Part shown: positions 24,756 through 33,599 of the stretch, in pieces
Numbering within the stretch: the stretch's first letter is position 1
Layout of the letters: every line of letters begins with the position of its first letter
Assembly (NCBI GenBank): GCA_016932575.1
Contig: JAFGCO010000060.1
Span: 1-61,947 of the forward strand
Direction: 5' to 3'
Source of the DNA: a bacterium
GTDB lineage: Bacteria; Zhuqueibacterota; QNDG01; JAFGCO01
DNA: 61,947 nt
Notes under the pieces: generated by a model
What the model was told of the DNA's origin: nothing
Seen by the model: the letters and a program-made list of their open reading frames with translations, nothing else
The model's database searches: none
Position numbers and translations under genes: made by a program

Positions 24756-26681
24756 CTATTGTTGATTTGTCCGGATGACAGGGTAAGCACCTATGTACTG
24801 AACGCTGCTCGATTTTCCGAGAAATTTTTCGATTGTTGCCGGAAGCGGGGCGGCGGCCTCAGATCCGGTAAATTTGTTTGATAACTGATAATTACCCAGT
24901 TCCCGGCATTTAAAAAGGGGACCGTGATAATCGAAAAAATACCGGCTGTTTGCGGAGAAAGCTGGATGCAGATTTGTCAAATCCTCAGGAGATTCAAGGG
25001 CAGCCTGACAGTCTTCAGGATGCTTCACCGGGCTCCAGTAGATCAACGGCGTTGAAGTGACCGATGCCCGCACGTAGACATTATGATCGAGCGTTTGCAC
25101 CTGAGGTGTATGCAGTCTGTCACATAAAGATTTCGGCTGCCAGAAAGTCAGGAGCGGTCTGTGAAAATTTTCATCTCCGGTCAGCAGATTATTCATGAGA
25201 ATATGACCATCCCGTTCATCCACGTCCGGTCCCGTACTGGCATGCCACCCGAAGCGGTCTCCGGCCGCGATTCGGGAAGTTCGTGCGATGCTTACTGTGC
25301 TGTTTACGAGGGTGTTTTGCAGTATTTTAACGTCCGAGCTGTTCAGTATGAAAATGCCGTTGCCGCAGTTCACAAAAACATTTCCCGCACAGACGGCACC
25401 CTTTGAAATTTCGACGAAAAAACCGCTGTCCGCCCCCCATGGGTGGTTGGGTGAAAATATTTGATCCGGATGCCCGACATTCTCAACCCAGTTGTTGATA
25501 AACAGACCGTCTGCATTGCCCACATCATACCAGATACCGTTTGAACACGGATGATCGATCACCAGATTATCCAGGCAGGTGACCCGGTGGCATTGGTTGA
25601 AAATTTTTACGGATGCGGGAAAGTATCCGGTGATTTCTTCGATATTGTTGCGTGCGAATATATTTTTTTCTAAGAGCACATCGGATGAACTTATGATATA
25701 AAGACCTTCTGTGCTGGTGTCTTGTACTCGGCAATGGCGGACAGTCAAGCTGTCTCCTTTCAAGTAAGCTGCTACCCGTGAGCAGTAAGACAGGGTGCAG
25801 TGTTCCAGGATTGTGCCCACCACGTCCTTACCAAAACCGGATTCATCGGATATCCCCTCAGGATACGTACCTTCGATTTCAAGAGCCCGGTAGGCATACT
25901 GGGTGAAAGTGATTCCCCGGATGACCGGACCGATGCGATCCGGCTTCTTGCCATGGCACTTTTTGGTGGTTCTTTTGAGGGCGATATCAAATGCGGTGAT
26001 CTCCACCAAACGATGGGTTGGATCCGCGCCGAGATAAACCAGTCCGGCTTCGTAATCAATATAATAAGAATGTTCATCTACATCGCCTCCCCAACCGGCT
26101 GATTGTAATAATTCACCGTCCACGAACACCATATCATTGTTAAACCGATGCAGGGGCGTTTTCGCGACGTTGGTCCGGCGGTTCCACCAGTCCGCAGGTT
26201 GGGCGGGAAACAGGGGGGACCATCTGGTCTGCCATAATCCGTTTCCGAGATCTTCCCATTGATCGGCTATATAGGTTCCTTTGAAGACCGGCGTTTCATC
26301 CTTGTAAGGCTGGATAATGATTCCCTGGTTGAATGTCAGGTTGCCCGTCCTGTATATGCCGGCACGCATGATAATGGCGTCTCCCGATTTTACCCGCTCG
26401 ATGGCGGCTTTCAGGCTTGTGGGCCGCTCAGGAGTTTTACCCTGCGATTTCGTTTTTCCGTCGGGTGCTACATAGTAAATCGTTTTCGCTTTTTCCGGTA
26501 AATCATAGGTTTGATGAACCGGTCCGTAGGGGCCGCCGGACGGCTGCGCCGAGGCAGGGATCATAGGAATTATGATGCAAACGGACAGACAGGCGATAAA
26601 TACGCCCCTTTTCATTGCTTTGTTTTGTGATTTTGGAAATGTGAACATATGCAAGTTATGGATCGGATTCATGGGATCCAT
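24756..26681 (-). CDS. Secreted right-handed parallel beta-helix protein (polysaccharide-lyase-like)
   Basis: ATG 26681 has AAAGGAA upstream; the signal peptide core (GVFIACLSVCIIIPMIPASAQ region) begins at an internal Met23, which is an alternative start. The mature protein opens with TIYYVAPDGKTKSQGKTPER and IMRAGIYRTGNLTF, the usual start of DUF1565/pectate-lyase-like beta-helix proteins. It continues with many short repeats of strand and turn (LTVRHCRVQDTS, GLYIISSSDVLLEKNIF, FVNCGNGIFILNSSDVKIL). Such folds bind or cleave acidic polysaccharides. No catalytic triad can be assigned by eye, so the activity is unproven. It lies 20 bases after a small Cys-rich gene and near a GH43 gene. Confidence 0.78.
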   Translation of the reverse strand: MDPMNPIHNLHMFTFPKSQNKAMKRGVFIACLSVCIIIPMIPASAQPSGGPYGPVHQTYDLPEKAKTIYYVAPDGKTKSQGKTPERPTSLKAAIERVKSGDAIIMRAGIYRTGNLTFNQGIIIQPYKDETPVFKGTYIADQWEDLGNGLWQTRWSPLFPAQPADWWNRRTNVAKTPLHRFNNDMVFVDGELLQSAGWGGDVDEHSYYIDYEAGLVYLGADPTHRLVEITAFDIALKRTTKKCHGKKPDRIGPVIRGITFTQYAYRALEIEGTYPEGISDESGFGKDVVGTILEHCTLSYCSRVAAYLKGDSLTVRHCRVQDTSTEGLYIISSSDVLLEKNIFARNNIEEITGYFPASVKIFNQCHRVTCLDNLVIDHPCSNGIWYDVGNADGLFINNWVENVGHPDQIFSPNHPWGADSGFFVEISKGAVCAGNVFVNCGNGIFILNSSDVKILQNTLVNSTVSIARTSRIAAGDRFGWHASTGPDVDERDGHILMNNLLTGDENFHRPLLTFWQPKSLCDRLHTPQVQTLDHNVYVRASVTSTPLIYWSPVKHPEDCQAALESPEDLTNLHPAFSANSRYFFDYHGPLFKCRELGNYQLSNKFTGSEAAAPLPATIEKFLGKSSSVQYIGAYPVIRTNQQ

Positions 26682-26701
26682 TTTATTTCCTTTACAATAG
26701 G

Positions 26702-27064
26702 TTACATTATTCTGCTTCGAACCGCCTCCAGACGCATTTTGGCACCGGTGTCTGTTTTAAATAAATTTTCAAGATTTTTACAGGCATATTCCGTGCAACA
26801 GGCACAATTTTCAATGCCTTTTCCAATAGCGCATTTTCTTATTTCACAACCGGCGCATGCCTTGAATAAGCTTCCTCCTTCGGCAGTGCATCCGTCACAC
26901 TCGGTAATATCCGAAACCTGATATTCAATGCCATAATGTTCCCGGCATACTTCAATGATCCGCTGAATCAGTTTTTCTTTCTTTGACGCATCTGCCTCTC
27001 TTGCTGCCAGATAAATGGTGCACCTGCTGCAAAGCAAACCACAATAGGCGATGTTTTCCGCCAT
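26702..27064 (-). CDS. DUF3795 Cys-rich protein
   Basis: The protein has 120 residues from ATG 27064, with an alternative TTG at 27070. It has the DUF3795 pattern of paired cysteines: YCGLLCSRCTIY, ECDGCTAEGG, FKACAGCEIRKCA and ENCACCTEYACKNLE. Together they probably bind one or more zinc ions or Fe-S clusters. The family's function is unknown. It is the middle gene of a probable three-gene unit with the membrane protein upstream (44 bases) and the beta-helix gene downstream (20 bases). The functions look unrelated, so the coupling may be accidental. Confidence 0.82.
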   Translation of the reverse strand: MAENIAYCGLLCSRCTIYLAAREADASKKEKLIQRIIEVCREHYGIEYQVSDITECDGCTAEGGSLFKACAGCEIRKCAIGKGIENCACCTEYACKNLENLFKTDTGAKMRLEAVRSRIM

Positions 27065-27108
27065 TTTCAAACGGCTCCGCTCTTATTGAACCGCGAAAAA
27101 TGATTCGT

Positions 27109-27930
27109 CTATTTTGCCGTACTCTTTTTCATGGATTTCAAGAATATCAATAAAATAACGGTGCTGATCACGGCAATGACGGTAAAAATGCCTGCCACGG
27201 AGGTGTCGTCGCTTACGCCCTTGATTTTCATCATGATCACCATAACAGCAAGCGCCACTGCCAGGATGAGAATGAACACCAGGAGTACGGGGGTCAGCAC
27301 CAGGCCAAGGCGGTTTTTTTTCATAAGCAGAACCGCTGTGATGACCAGACCCGGCAGAACAATCGCCATATCCAGGACATGCACCGGATTTACCAGCAAA
27401 TTGTAGTTTGATACAGTTTCAGGCACTGTGTTGTTCATAATCGCCGGGATCACATCTTTCAGCCACAGCAGATAGAACATGCAGGCGATGATGATCAGAT
27501 AGATACCGATCGTACGTGCAGGGGTTTTTTCAGAGAACCACGTATCAACAGGCAATCTGTTTAATTGGATGAGGATCAGAATAAAAATATACAAAGATGT
27601 TCCCAGGATTACACAATAAAGCAGAAACAGACGATTGAAATGCACACCAAAACTGTAAATGAAAAAGGAGTATAAAATATAGAATACTGTGCCGCAAAAT
27701 ATAAAATAGGCTGTTTTGCGATGCTTAAGCACAAGTGCCAGCGAGACAAGAAGCAACGGTACAACCGCAAATAAGCCCACCAGATCCTGTCCCATGCCCT
27801 GAACGGCCATGGACTCCTCATCCCGTGCATATGTATCAGGCACGAATGCACCGAAATAGGAGACAATGGCCAAAGTCAATGATAATATAATGGTTAAAAT
27901 GACAATAATTTTTTCAGAGGATTTTTCCAT
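27109..27930 (-). CDS. Uncharacterised multi-pass membrane protein
   Basis: I chose ATG 27930, with AGGAG 7 bases upstream; an earlier start at 27957 would lie inside a palindromic operator-like site. The 273-residue protein has about seven or eight hydrophobic helices, with a loop after the first helix (GAFVPDTYARDEESM). No family is recognised. Conserved-looking charged positions within helices are not obvious, so transport cannot be claimed. Confidence 0.7.
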   Translation of the reverse strand: MEKSSEKIIVILTIILSLTLAIVSYFGAFVPDTYARDEESMAVQGMGQDLVGLFAVVPLLLVSLALVLKHRKTAYFIFCGTVFYILYSFFIYSFGVHFNRLFLLYCVILGTSLYIFILILIQLNRLPVDTWFSEKTPARTIGIYLIIIACMFYLLWLKDVIPAIMNNTVPETVSNYNLLVNPVHVLDMAIVLPGLVITAVLLMKKNRLGLVLTPVLLVFILILAVALAVMVIMMKIKGVSDDTSVAGIFTVIAVISTVILLIFLKSMKKSTAK

Positions 27931-27942
27931 GGCTGTTCTCCT

Positions 27943-27959
27943 GAATGAACCGTTCATTC
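27943..27959 (-). promoter_or_regulatory. 17-bp palindrome GAATGAAC-N-GTTCATTC at the ribosome site
   Basis: A perfect dyad with a one-base centre lies directly against the Shine-Dalgarno sequence (27938-27942) of the membrane protein gene at 27930. The sequence resembles operators of TetR-family repressors. A protein bound here would block both transcription and translation start. No repressor gene is in the window. Confidence 0.5.
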
Positions 27960-28345
27960 GCTGTATCCAATCCCTGAATCCGGTTAAGCCCGGATGTCAT
28001 GACAGGATTCGACTGTTCCCTTTTTTATTTGTACAAGGTACATTGAATGGATCGATAATGTCAAGTTTTTTCCTTTCGGAATAATAGAATCGGATGAGGC
28101 TATCGGGAATATTTCTCTGTTGTTCCAGCTATTTCTGTAACTGCCGGTGATTTATTTGGATGGTTTGGATGAAGAAGGATCCAGAATCGTGCATGTGATT
28201 TGGTCCGATACAAAAGTATCTGCGAGATCGGTCAGTTTTGCCGGTATATTAAACAGGCACTTTAAATTACTTGTCGGTATTCATTTTGAATAACCAGAAA
28301 AGGAGAAAAGGGAATTGTCAGTCAAATAAACGAGAAAAAGCATCG
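27960..28345. other. Intergenic region (about 390 bp) with no gene
   Basis: Contains the candidate promoter at 28035-28064 and a small inverted repeat ATCCGG/CCGGAT (27978-27995). From 28080 to 28345 I see no gene, repeat or terminator; plus-strand frames there are the antisense of the DUF2892 gene or lack a start signal. Confidence 0.5.
28035..28064 (-). promoter_or_regulatory. Candidate promoter of the membrane protein/DUF3795/beta-helix unit
   Basis: On the minus strand TTGACA (28064-28059) is followed after 18 bases by TACCTT (28040-28035), which overlaps the near-palindrome TGTACCTTGTACA. The leader would be about 100 bases and would include the dyad at 27943-27959. Confidence 0.35.
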
Positions 28346-28555
28346 TTATTCTTTGACTTCCCTGAATGTTTTAATACTAAAAAGGTTATAAGCGGGGCAG
28401 ACACCGAAATAGCTGGTGATCAGAAATATACCGGCGATGATGCCGAGGATAAGAGCCGCGGATCCGGATATGAATCCGATAAAATACGAGACAGCGACAA
28501 CAAACGCCAATGTAAATCGTATGATGCGGTCAATGGTTCCCATATTTTTCTTCAC
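28346..28555 (-). CDS. DUF2892 (YgaP-like) small membrane protein
   Basis: A 69-residue protein from GTG 28555, with GGGAG 7 bases upstream. It starts MKKNMGTIDRIIRFTLA and has two hydrophobic helices with SGSAALILGIIAGIFLITS and FGVCPAYNLFSI, the family signature. In other bacteria this domain is fused to, or lies next to, rhodanese or thioredoxin-like proteins and may handle sulfur species. No such neighbour is present here. Confidence 0.85.
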   Translation of the reverse strand: MKKNMGTIDRIIRFTLAFVVAVSYFIGFISGSAALILGIIAGIFLITSYFGVCPAYNLFSIKTFREVKE

Positions 28556-28872
28556 GTTATATCTCCCTGGTACTTTTTTTGATTTATTGTGCTAATTTGC
28601 CAAAGCGCCTGTAAATATCGTTCATATTGTGAATAATATCGCGCAACGACGAAAATTTATTTCGATCGACAGGGATGAATAAAAAAAATAATTATTGCAT
28701 AATTTTACGAAATTTCGAAATAAAATGCAACTATTAATCTTCAAATACCTTGTATTTTTCGTTTCGTTCGATGGGCTTTTTCGATAGGGAAACTGAAAAT
28801 CAATAAAAGAGAGCGATATAGCTCTGTTTGGCAGCAGTCTCTGTACAGAATTGACAATCGGGGTCCTGATGC
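28556..28872. other. Intergenic region (317 bp) upstream of DUF2892 gene
   Basis: AT-rich. It holds the compound dyad at 28694-28729. No ORF with a start signal and no U-tracted hairpin for the transglutaminase gene is seen. Confidence 0.5.
28694..28729. promoter_or_regulatory. Centred compound dyad TTGCAT-N7-CGAAATTTCG-N7-ATGCAA
   Basis: The inner palindrome (28707-28716) and the outer arms (28694-28699, 28724-28729) share the same centre, giving a symmetric 36-bp site. It lies 139 bases upstream of the DUF2892 start, and 144 bases beyond the transglutaminase gene stop. This architecture suits a dimer or tetramer of a DNA-binding protein. The regulator is unknown. Confidence 0.35.
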
Positions 28873-31800
28873 TTATGGCTGTTTTGCTTTCAGCAATATC
28901 TGGGTATCATCTGCTTTCAGTACGTTGTTGTAGAAGGTTTTGAATGCCGCATATTCCTCGGGCAGGACATCCCATTTTTTATTGATGAAGGTGCGTGTGC
29001 CTTTGATGGTTCCGTTTTGATGCGACAGGCTCATACTGTATTCAGCCACGGAACAGGTATGATGGATCTCTCCGGGCATCTCAACAGGCCTGTAGCCCTC
29101 AGGTAATGTAAGCGTAATCGTTTCCTTTTCCAGATCCGCAGAAGGCCAGTATTCATAAGTGTATTGTCTCTGATCGTAAGAAAGCGCCCGGTTGGGATCG
29201 ACGGCATCTGTCCACGGAATTTTCACAATTTTAAAACTGCCGGCTTCATTCATATATTCAGGTACGGTGAATTCATAATAATAGTGAATATCCGAGGCAA
29301 TACTGTCGATGTTTTCAATGGTAAATGATTTCAATTCCAGGCTGGGATAGTCCCTGGTCAGATTTTCTATCAGAGTTTTTTCACGGTCCTTTTGTCCCAT
29401 GAATCGATAGGCCTGTCTTGCCTGAGCGGCAAAGCTGCCTGTACGCGTGGTGGTAATCTCGATATTCAGCGTATTGTTTTTCAGAACATTTGATTGGTTG
29501 ATACGTTTCAATTCACGCTTCATAAACAGGTTTTCATCCAGATAGACGGGGGATGTGACACCGGATTGAATATTCAGGGCAAAGGCCCCCATATCCGCCT
29601 GAGGTACAGATCCCACCGGATAATTTTGAGCAGTGAGATCGATATACAGTGGTTTATCGCCTGTCGTGACGTTTATGATGGCATGGTTGAAATCAATGGA
29701 GGGGAGAGCATAAACCCTGCGACCTTCATTGCGCGTGTTCACAATGACATAATGTGCATCGATGCCCGCTTCTTTAAGCATGGCGATAGCCAGAGTAGCC
29801 GTATCTTTACAGTCACCGATCCGGTTCACAAGTACGTCCCGGGCCTTTTGCGGGATAAGCCCGGACTGTCGGAAAGGTATGAAACTGTAACGGATATTCT
29901 CTGTGATAAAATGATGAATCCGCCGAATTTTTTCGCTGTCCGGTAAAATCTGGTCTCCAATCAATTCATGCACTTTTTCCTTGATTTCATAACTGGAGCG
30001 GGTTTTGGTTTTAGCCAGGTCCGTATACCAGTCGACAATGAAAGCCCAGTCTGGAATGCTTGAGATATAGAGTTTTTTTCCGATATCATCCAGCCCAGGC
30101 ATACGATATTCATATTGAATTGCCGGCTCGTTTTTGAGCCGCCATTGATACAACCTGCCATCCGCGGTTTGGATGACCGTATCCGGAGATTCGTGCATAA
30201 ACTGAGTTTTGTATTGAAATATAAAATCATCGGGAGCCAAAATAGCATAGCGTATATCCTGGACCGGATAATAAGTATTAAAATAGAAATCATCCCAAAA
30301 ATGATTGGAGAGTTTACCTGAGTAATAATTGCGGATTTTCCATTTCAAATAAATAAAATCATTTTCTTCCAGGGTTTTAAAAACAAGCTGATTGTCGTTT
30401 TGATCGGCATTGATCTCGGATCCATCCGGCTTGATCACGATAGCTTTTTCCACAATTAATTTTTCTGTATAGGGATTATACGCAATCCAGTATTCCTTGA
30501 ACTGGTCGATGCCTGTCGGATTGAACACACGGACGAGCATCTCTTCTCTGGATTCCGAAGCGCCCCGTGGATAGACGACACGCTTGGCATCGTTCAGCAG
30601 AATAACAGCGCCATCATCCGGATAGGCCTCTGCAGCGGGCGCATTGTCAATTAAACTGTCGATATTAACGACTCCGAATTGATCGTAAACAGGGGGTTTA
30701 TCCTGTATTTCACGCAGTTTGTCCCGCGTATCGTAAAAGGTCGGATTATAGACCAGGGCTTTTTCATAATAGTGAACCGCCTGCTTGTTCCGACCGGTAA
30801 TACGCATAAGTTCCCCAAGCGCAGTCCAGTAGAGGGCGCTTTGGTGGCAGATTTGAATGGCCTGCAAGAGATAAGTTTCAGCTTCGTCGTAACGCTGCGC
30901 AGTTTTATAGGTTAGTGCCATGTCATAATAGAATCCTGTGGCTGCGGGACTGTACTTCAGTCTTTTTATGGCGATTTTTTCCCAGTCATTGAATTTACCT
31001 GCTTTCAGGTAAAATTCCATTAATGTGGTGAATACATTGTTCTGCGTGTGACCTTTTAAGTGTCTTTTCAGGGATTTGATCGCTTTATCCGGACTTTTAT
31101 TGGCATAAAGGGAAAGATAGGCACTCGCCTGCACAAATTCCCAGTTATCCGGATATTTTATAAGGGCCTCATCGGTAATTTCAACGACTTTTTCCGGTTC
31201 GTTTTTTGCATGATACAGGGCAATTTTATATTGAATCAGCTCGGGACTTTCTCCGAGCGCTCTTTCCAGGTTATCCAGAATTTTTTGGGCTTCTTCGTAA
31301 TCCTGATTGTCCAGCGCCTGATCGTATTTATAATCGAGAACTGCCGGAATCATGGGATCCAGGTTGTGGATTCTTTCGAGCGTCGTGATGATTTCATCGA
31401 ATTTTTCGCCCCGGGTATAGGCTTCAATCAATTGATGGAGAATTAATGCATTATCCGGTGCTATGGCCAGTGCCCTGCGGAGCACCAGTTCCGCTTCAAT
31501 GGCTTTGTCATTACGGAGATAGCATTCAGACAGGAGCAGATAGTTTTCCAGATGGTTGGGAAATTCCCGGATGCGCTTTTCAAAAAATGCTTCAGCAAAG
31601 TGTCTGATCACTCCGGGTCGGGCACCGGGTTTGGAAGGATAGGGCTGTACGGATGAATGAATCCGGATATTATCCAGCCTTTCACCGCCTGGACCGGTGA
31701 TGCGCATCATGAAATTGCATTGATTGATTTCCGAATACCCGCATTTGATCAGCAGGCGGTTCCATCCCATTTGCAATTCGGTTTCCGCAATATACGTATC

Positions 31801-32634
31801 CAGATCATTGTTGTTTTCATCTGCCCATTCGATGGTTTGTTCGTCATTCAGGAATACTTTAACAGCGCCCGATGTGCCGATACGAATCTGGACAGTTTGT
31901 TTTTGCGGTGAATGTACAAATGTATTGGCATAAAATACGGATTCTTCCTGTGGAAAATAACGACGAAAATCGATCCAGCCGTCATAACGGTATTTGGTGA
32001 TAGGAAACCAGTGTGCCGGAATGTCGTTTTTTCCCGTATATATTTTTAAAGAGTCTATTTCCGTTTCAGGCGGAAAGACACGCTCGAATCCGGATGCGGA
32101 GATATTATCAAAAGGGCCGATGACCATCCAGTCAGTGATAGCATTCAGTTTTTCGTAGTAATATTTCGCTTTTTTCAATTCCGCATGTTCCTGATAATAG
32201 CGGCCGGTCATTTCAGCTGCGGATGCGCGTAATGTGCTGTTTTTTGCCGTGTCCGACAGGATTTCATAAAGATCAATGACACCGGATGATTTCAGGTTGT
32301 GCAGGTTATACATCCGTGGAGTGATCATGCCCGCATATATATAAGGTTCTGGATCGTCCGTCAGCTCAATCGCTTTTTTATAATGGTTCCAGGAATCCTG
32401 TCGCCTTTGTATGAGTTGATAAAGGTAGGCCAGGCCAAGATGTGCGCGAAATTGACCGGATTTGTTTTGCAGGGCCTTCTGGAACTGAGCCTCAGTACAG
32501 GAACGGTTGTTTTCTGCCCAGGCTTCCCAGGCTGCTTCGACCGGGGCGACCGGCAGTTGAGCGAGAGCACGGGCAGATAACACGAAGTACAGGAAAAAGC
32601 GGGTGACAAGAGATATTAATCGTGCAGATGGCAT
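28873..32634 (-). CDS. Large periplasmic TPR / DUF3857 / transglutaminase-like protein
   Basis: GGAGG lies 7 bases before ATG 32634. The 1253-residue protein has a signal peptide and TPR units (about 30-165). An inserted beta module begins DWMVIGPFDNISASGFERVF (about 168-325). Further TPRs (about 350-650) are followed by a DUF3857 domain (about 690-850) and a transglutaminase-like core. The core has a full Cys-His-Asp triad: Cys about 940 in IGDCKDTATLA, His about 983 in DFNHAIINV and Asp about 998 in YIDLTA. The C-terminal 200 residues form a beta-rich DUF3858-like domain. Cleavage or cross-linking activity is possible but unproven; many family members are of unknown function. The inserted module is shared with the FlgO/TPR lipoprotein. 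Confidence 0.88.
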   Translation of the reverse strand: MPSARLISLVTRFFLYFVLSARALAQLPVAPVEAAWEAWAENNRSCTEAQFQKALQNKSGQFRAHLGLAYLYQLIQRRQDSWNHYKKAIELTDDPEPYIYAGMITPRMYNLHNLKSSGVIDLYEILSDTAKNSTLRASAAEMTGRYYQEHAELKKAKYYYEKLNAITDWMVIGPFDNISASGFERVFPPETEIDSLKIYTGKNDIPAHWFPITKYRYDGWIDFRRYFPQEESVFYANTFVHSPQKQTVQIRIGTSGAVKVFLNDEQTIEWADENNNDLDTYIAETELQMGWNRLLIKCGYSEINQCNFMMRITGPGGERLDNIRIHSSVQPYPSKPGARPGVIRHFAEAFFEKRIREFPNHLENYLLLSECYLRNDKAIEAELVLRRALAIAPDNALILHQLIEAYTRGEKFDEIITTLERIHNLDPMIPAVLDYKYDQALDNQDYEEAQKILDNLERALGESPELIQYKIALYHAKNEPEKVVEITDEALIKYPDNWEFVQASAYLSLYANKSPDKAIKSLKRHLKGHTQNNVFTTLMEFYLKAGKFNDWEKIAIKRLKYSPAATGFYYDMALTYKTAQRYDEAETYLLQAIQICHQSALYWTALGELMRITGRNKQAVHYYEKALVYNPTFYDTRDKLREIQDKPPVYDQFGVVNIDSLIDNAPAAEAYPDDGAVILLNDAKRVVYPRGASESREEMLVRVFNPTGIDQFKEYWIAYNPYTEKLIVEKAIVIKPDGSEINADQNDNQLVFKTLEENDFIYLKWKIRNYYSGKLSNHFWDDFYFNTYYPVQDIRYAILAPDDFIFQYKTQFMHESPDTVIQTADGRLYQWRLKNEPAIQYEYRMPGLDDIGKKLYISSIPDWAFIVDWYTDLAKTKTRSSYEIKEKVHELIGDQILPDSEKIRRIHHFITENIRYSFIPFRQSGLIPQKARDVLVNRIGDCKDTATLAIAMLKEAGIDAHYVIVNTRNEGRRVYALPSIDFNHAIINVTTGDKPLYIDLTAQNYPVGSVPQADMGAFALNIQSGVTSPVYLDENLFMKRELKRINQSNVLKNNTLNIEITTTRTGSFAAQARQAYRFMGQKDREKTLIENLTRDYPSLELKSFTIENIDSIASDIHYYYEFTVPEYMNEAGSFKIVKIPWTDAVDPNRALSYDQRQYTYEYWPSADLEKETITLTLPEGYRPVEMPGEIHHTCSVAEYSMSLSHQNGTIKGTRTFINKKWDVLPEEYAAFKTFYNNVLKADDTQILLKAKQP

Positions 32635-32771
32635 TCGTTATCCTCCATGGTCCAAAAATATCATTCAATGTCTTATAAGTTAATAAAATAATGGATGGAT
32701 GCAACGGGAAAATCGAAGTGGGCAGGCGTTTTTGAATCACTGCCGTCGGTTCTGATTTCAGGATATAAGAT

Positions 32772-33599
32772 TTACGGTTCCAGGTTCCTGGCTTCATCCA
32801 GTAATTCGAGTGTATGGTCAATGAGCTCCGGACCGGCCGGCGCTCCATGTCCGGGAACGATCACTGCGGCCGGAAAAATCTTCAGTTTTTTCACGGATAC
32901 AGGCCAGGAGTCGAGATCCGCATCTGCCGTGTTGCCGATACGGGAACCGGACAGAATCAAGCATCCGCCGAACAACACTTTTTTTTGTGGAAACCATACC
33001 ACGACATTGTCCGGTGAATGACCGGAACCAGGCCAGGCAATCCGGCATGTGTCCGATCCGAAAATAAAAAAATGACCTTCTTCAAGGGGAAAAGTATGAT
33101 CCGGCGGCATGTACGGCATACGGGCATGCTTATGAAAATAGAGTGAATCCGCGTGCATGGCCCTCAGAAAATTCAGGGTGGTTTCTCTTGCGGTACGTCC
33201 GCGTGTTTTAAGCAGGCCGTTAATGGCATCCGATCCCCAGACCGGGATTTTCCGTTTCAGAAGAAATGCATTACCACCCAGATTGTCCACATGAAAGTGG
33301 GTGTTAACTGCCAGTACCGGCGGAACGCCCCACCGGTTTTCGATCCACTGGACCAGGAGCTCCGTTGCTTCGGGTGTATAAGGCGTGTCTATCAGAATCA
33401 GACTGCTGTCCTCCATTTGCACAATCAGCCCGTTGGCCGGCCAGGGAAACGCGTGGGTATGCATCCAGACAGCCGGAGTGAGCTGACGGACCCGCAGGTA
33501 TGCATCCAGAATGACAGATTCATCCGCGGTTTGGGAGAACAATGCCGGATTTGACATGAAAAGCATTCCGATAAAACAAAAAACAGGATTCGTTTTCAT
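32772..33599 (-). CDS. Subclass B1-like metallo-beta-lactamase
   Basis: I start at ATG 33599, which gives a 275-residue protein with a signal peptide (MKTNPVFCFIGMLFMSNPAL then FSQ). The longer frame to 33812 adds 71 residues without any feature. The two-zinc site of B1 enzymes is complete: His101, His103 and Asp105 in NTHFHVDNLGG, His194 in GSGHSPDN, Cys213 in FGGCLI, and His251 in PGHG. The segment IGNTADADLDSWPVSVKKL also matches the B1 Asn233 region. The Lys normally three residues after the Cys (Lys224, which contacts the substrate carboxylate) is Leu here. The family hydrolyses beta-lactams in the periplasm. The missing Lys leaves activity uncertain. Confidence 0.85.
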   Translation of the reverse strand: MKTNPVFCFIGMLFMSNPALFSQTADESVILDAYLRVRQLTPAVWMHTHAFPWPANGLIVQMEDSSLILIDTPYTPEATELLVQWIENRWGVPPVLAVNTHFHVDNLGGNAFLLKRKIPVWGSDAINGLLKTRGRTARETTLNFLRAMHADSLYFHKHARMPYMPPDHTFPLEEGHFFIFGSDTCRIAWPGSGHSPDNVVVWFPQKKVLFGGCLILSGSRIGNTADADLDSWPVSVKKLKIFPAAVIVPGHGAPAGPELIDHTLELLDEARNLEP

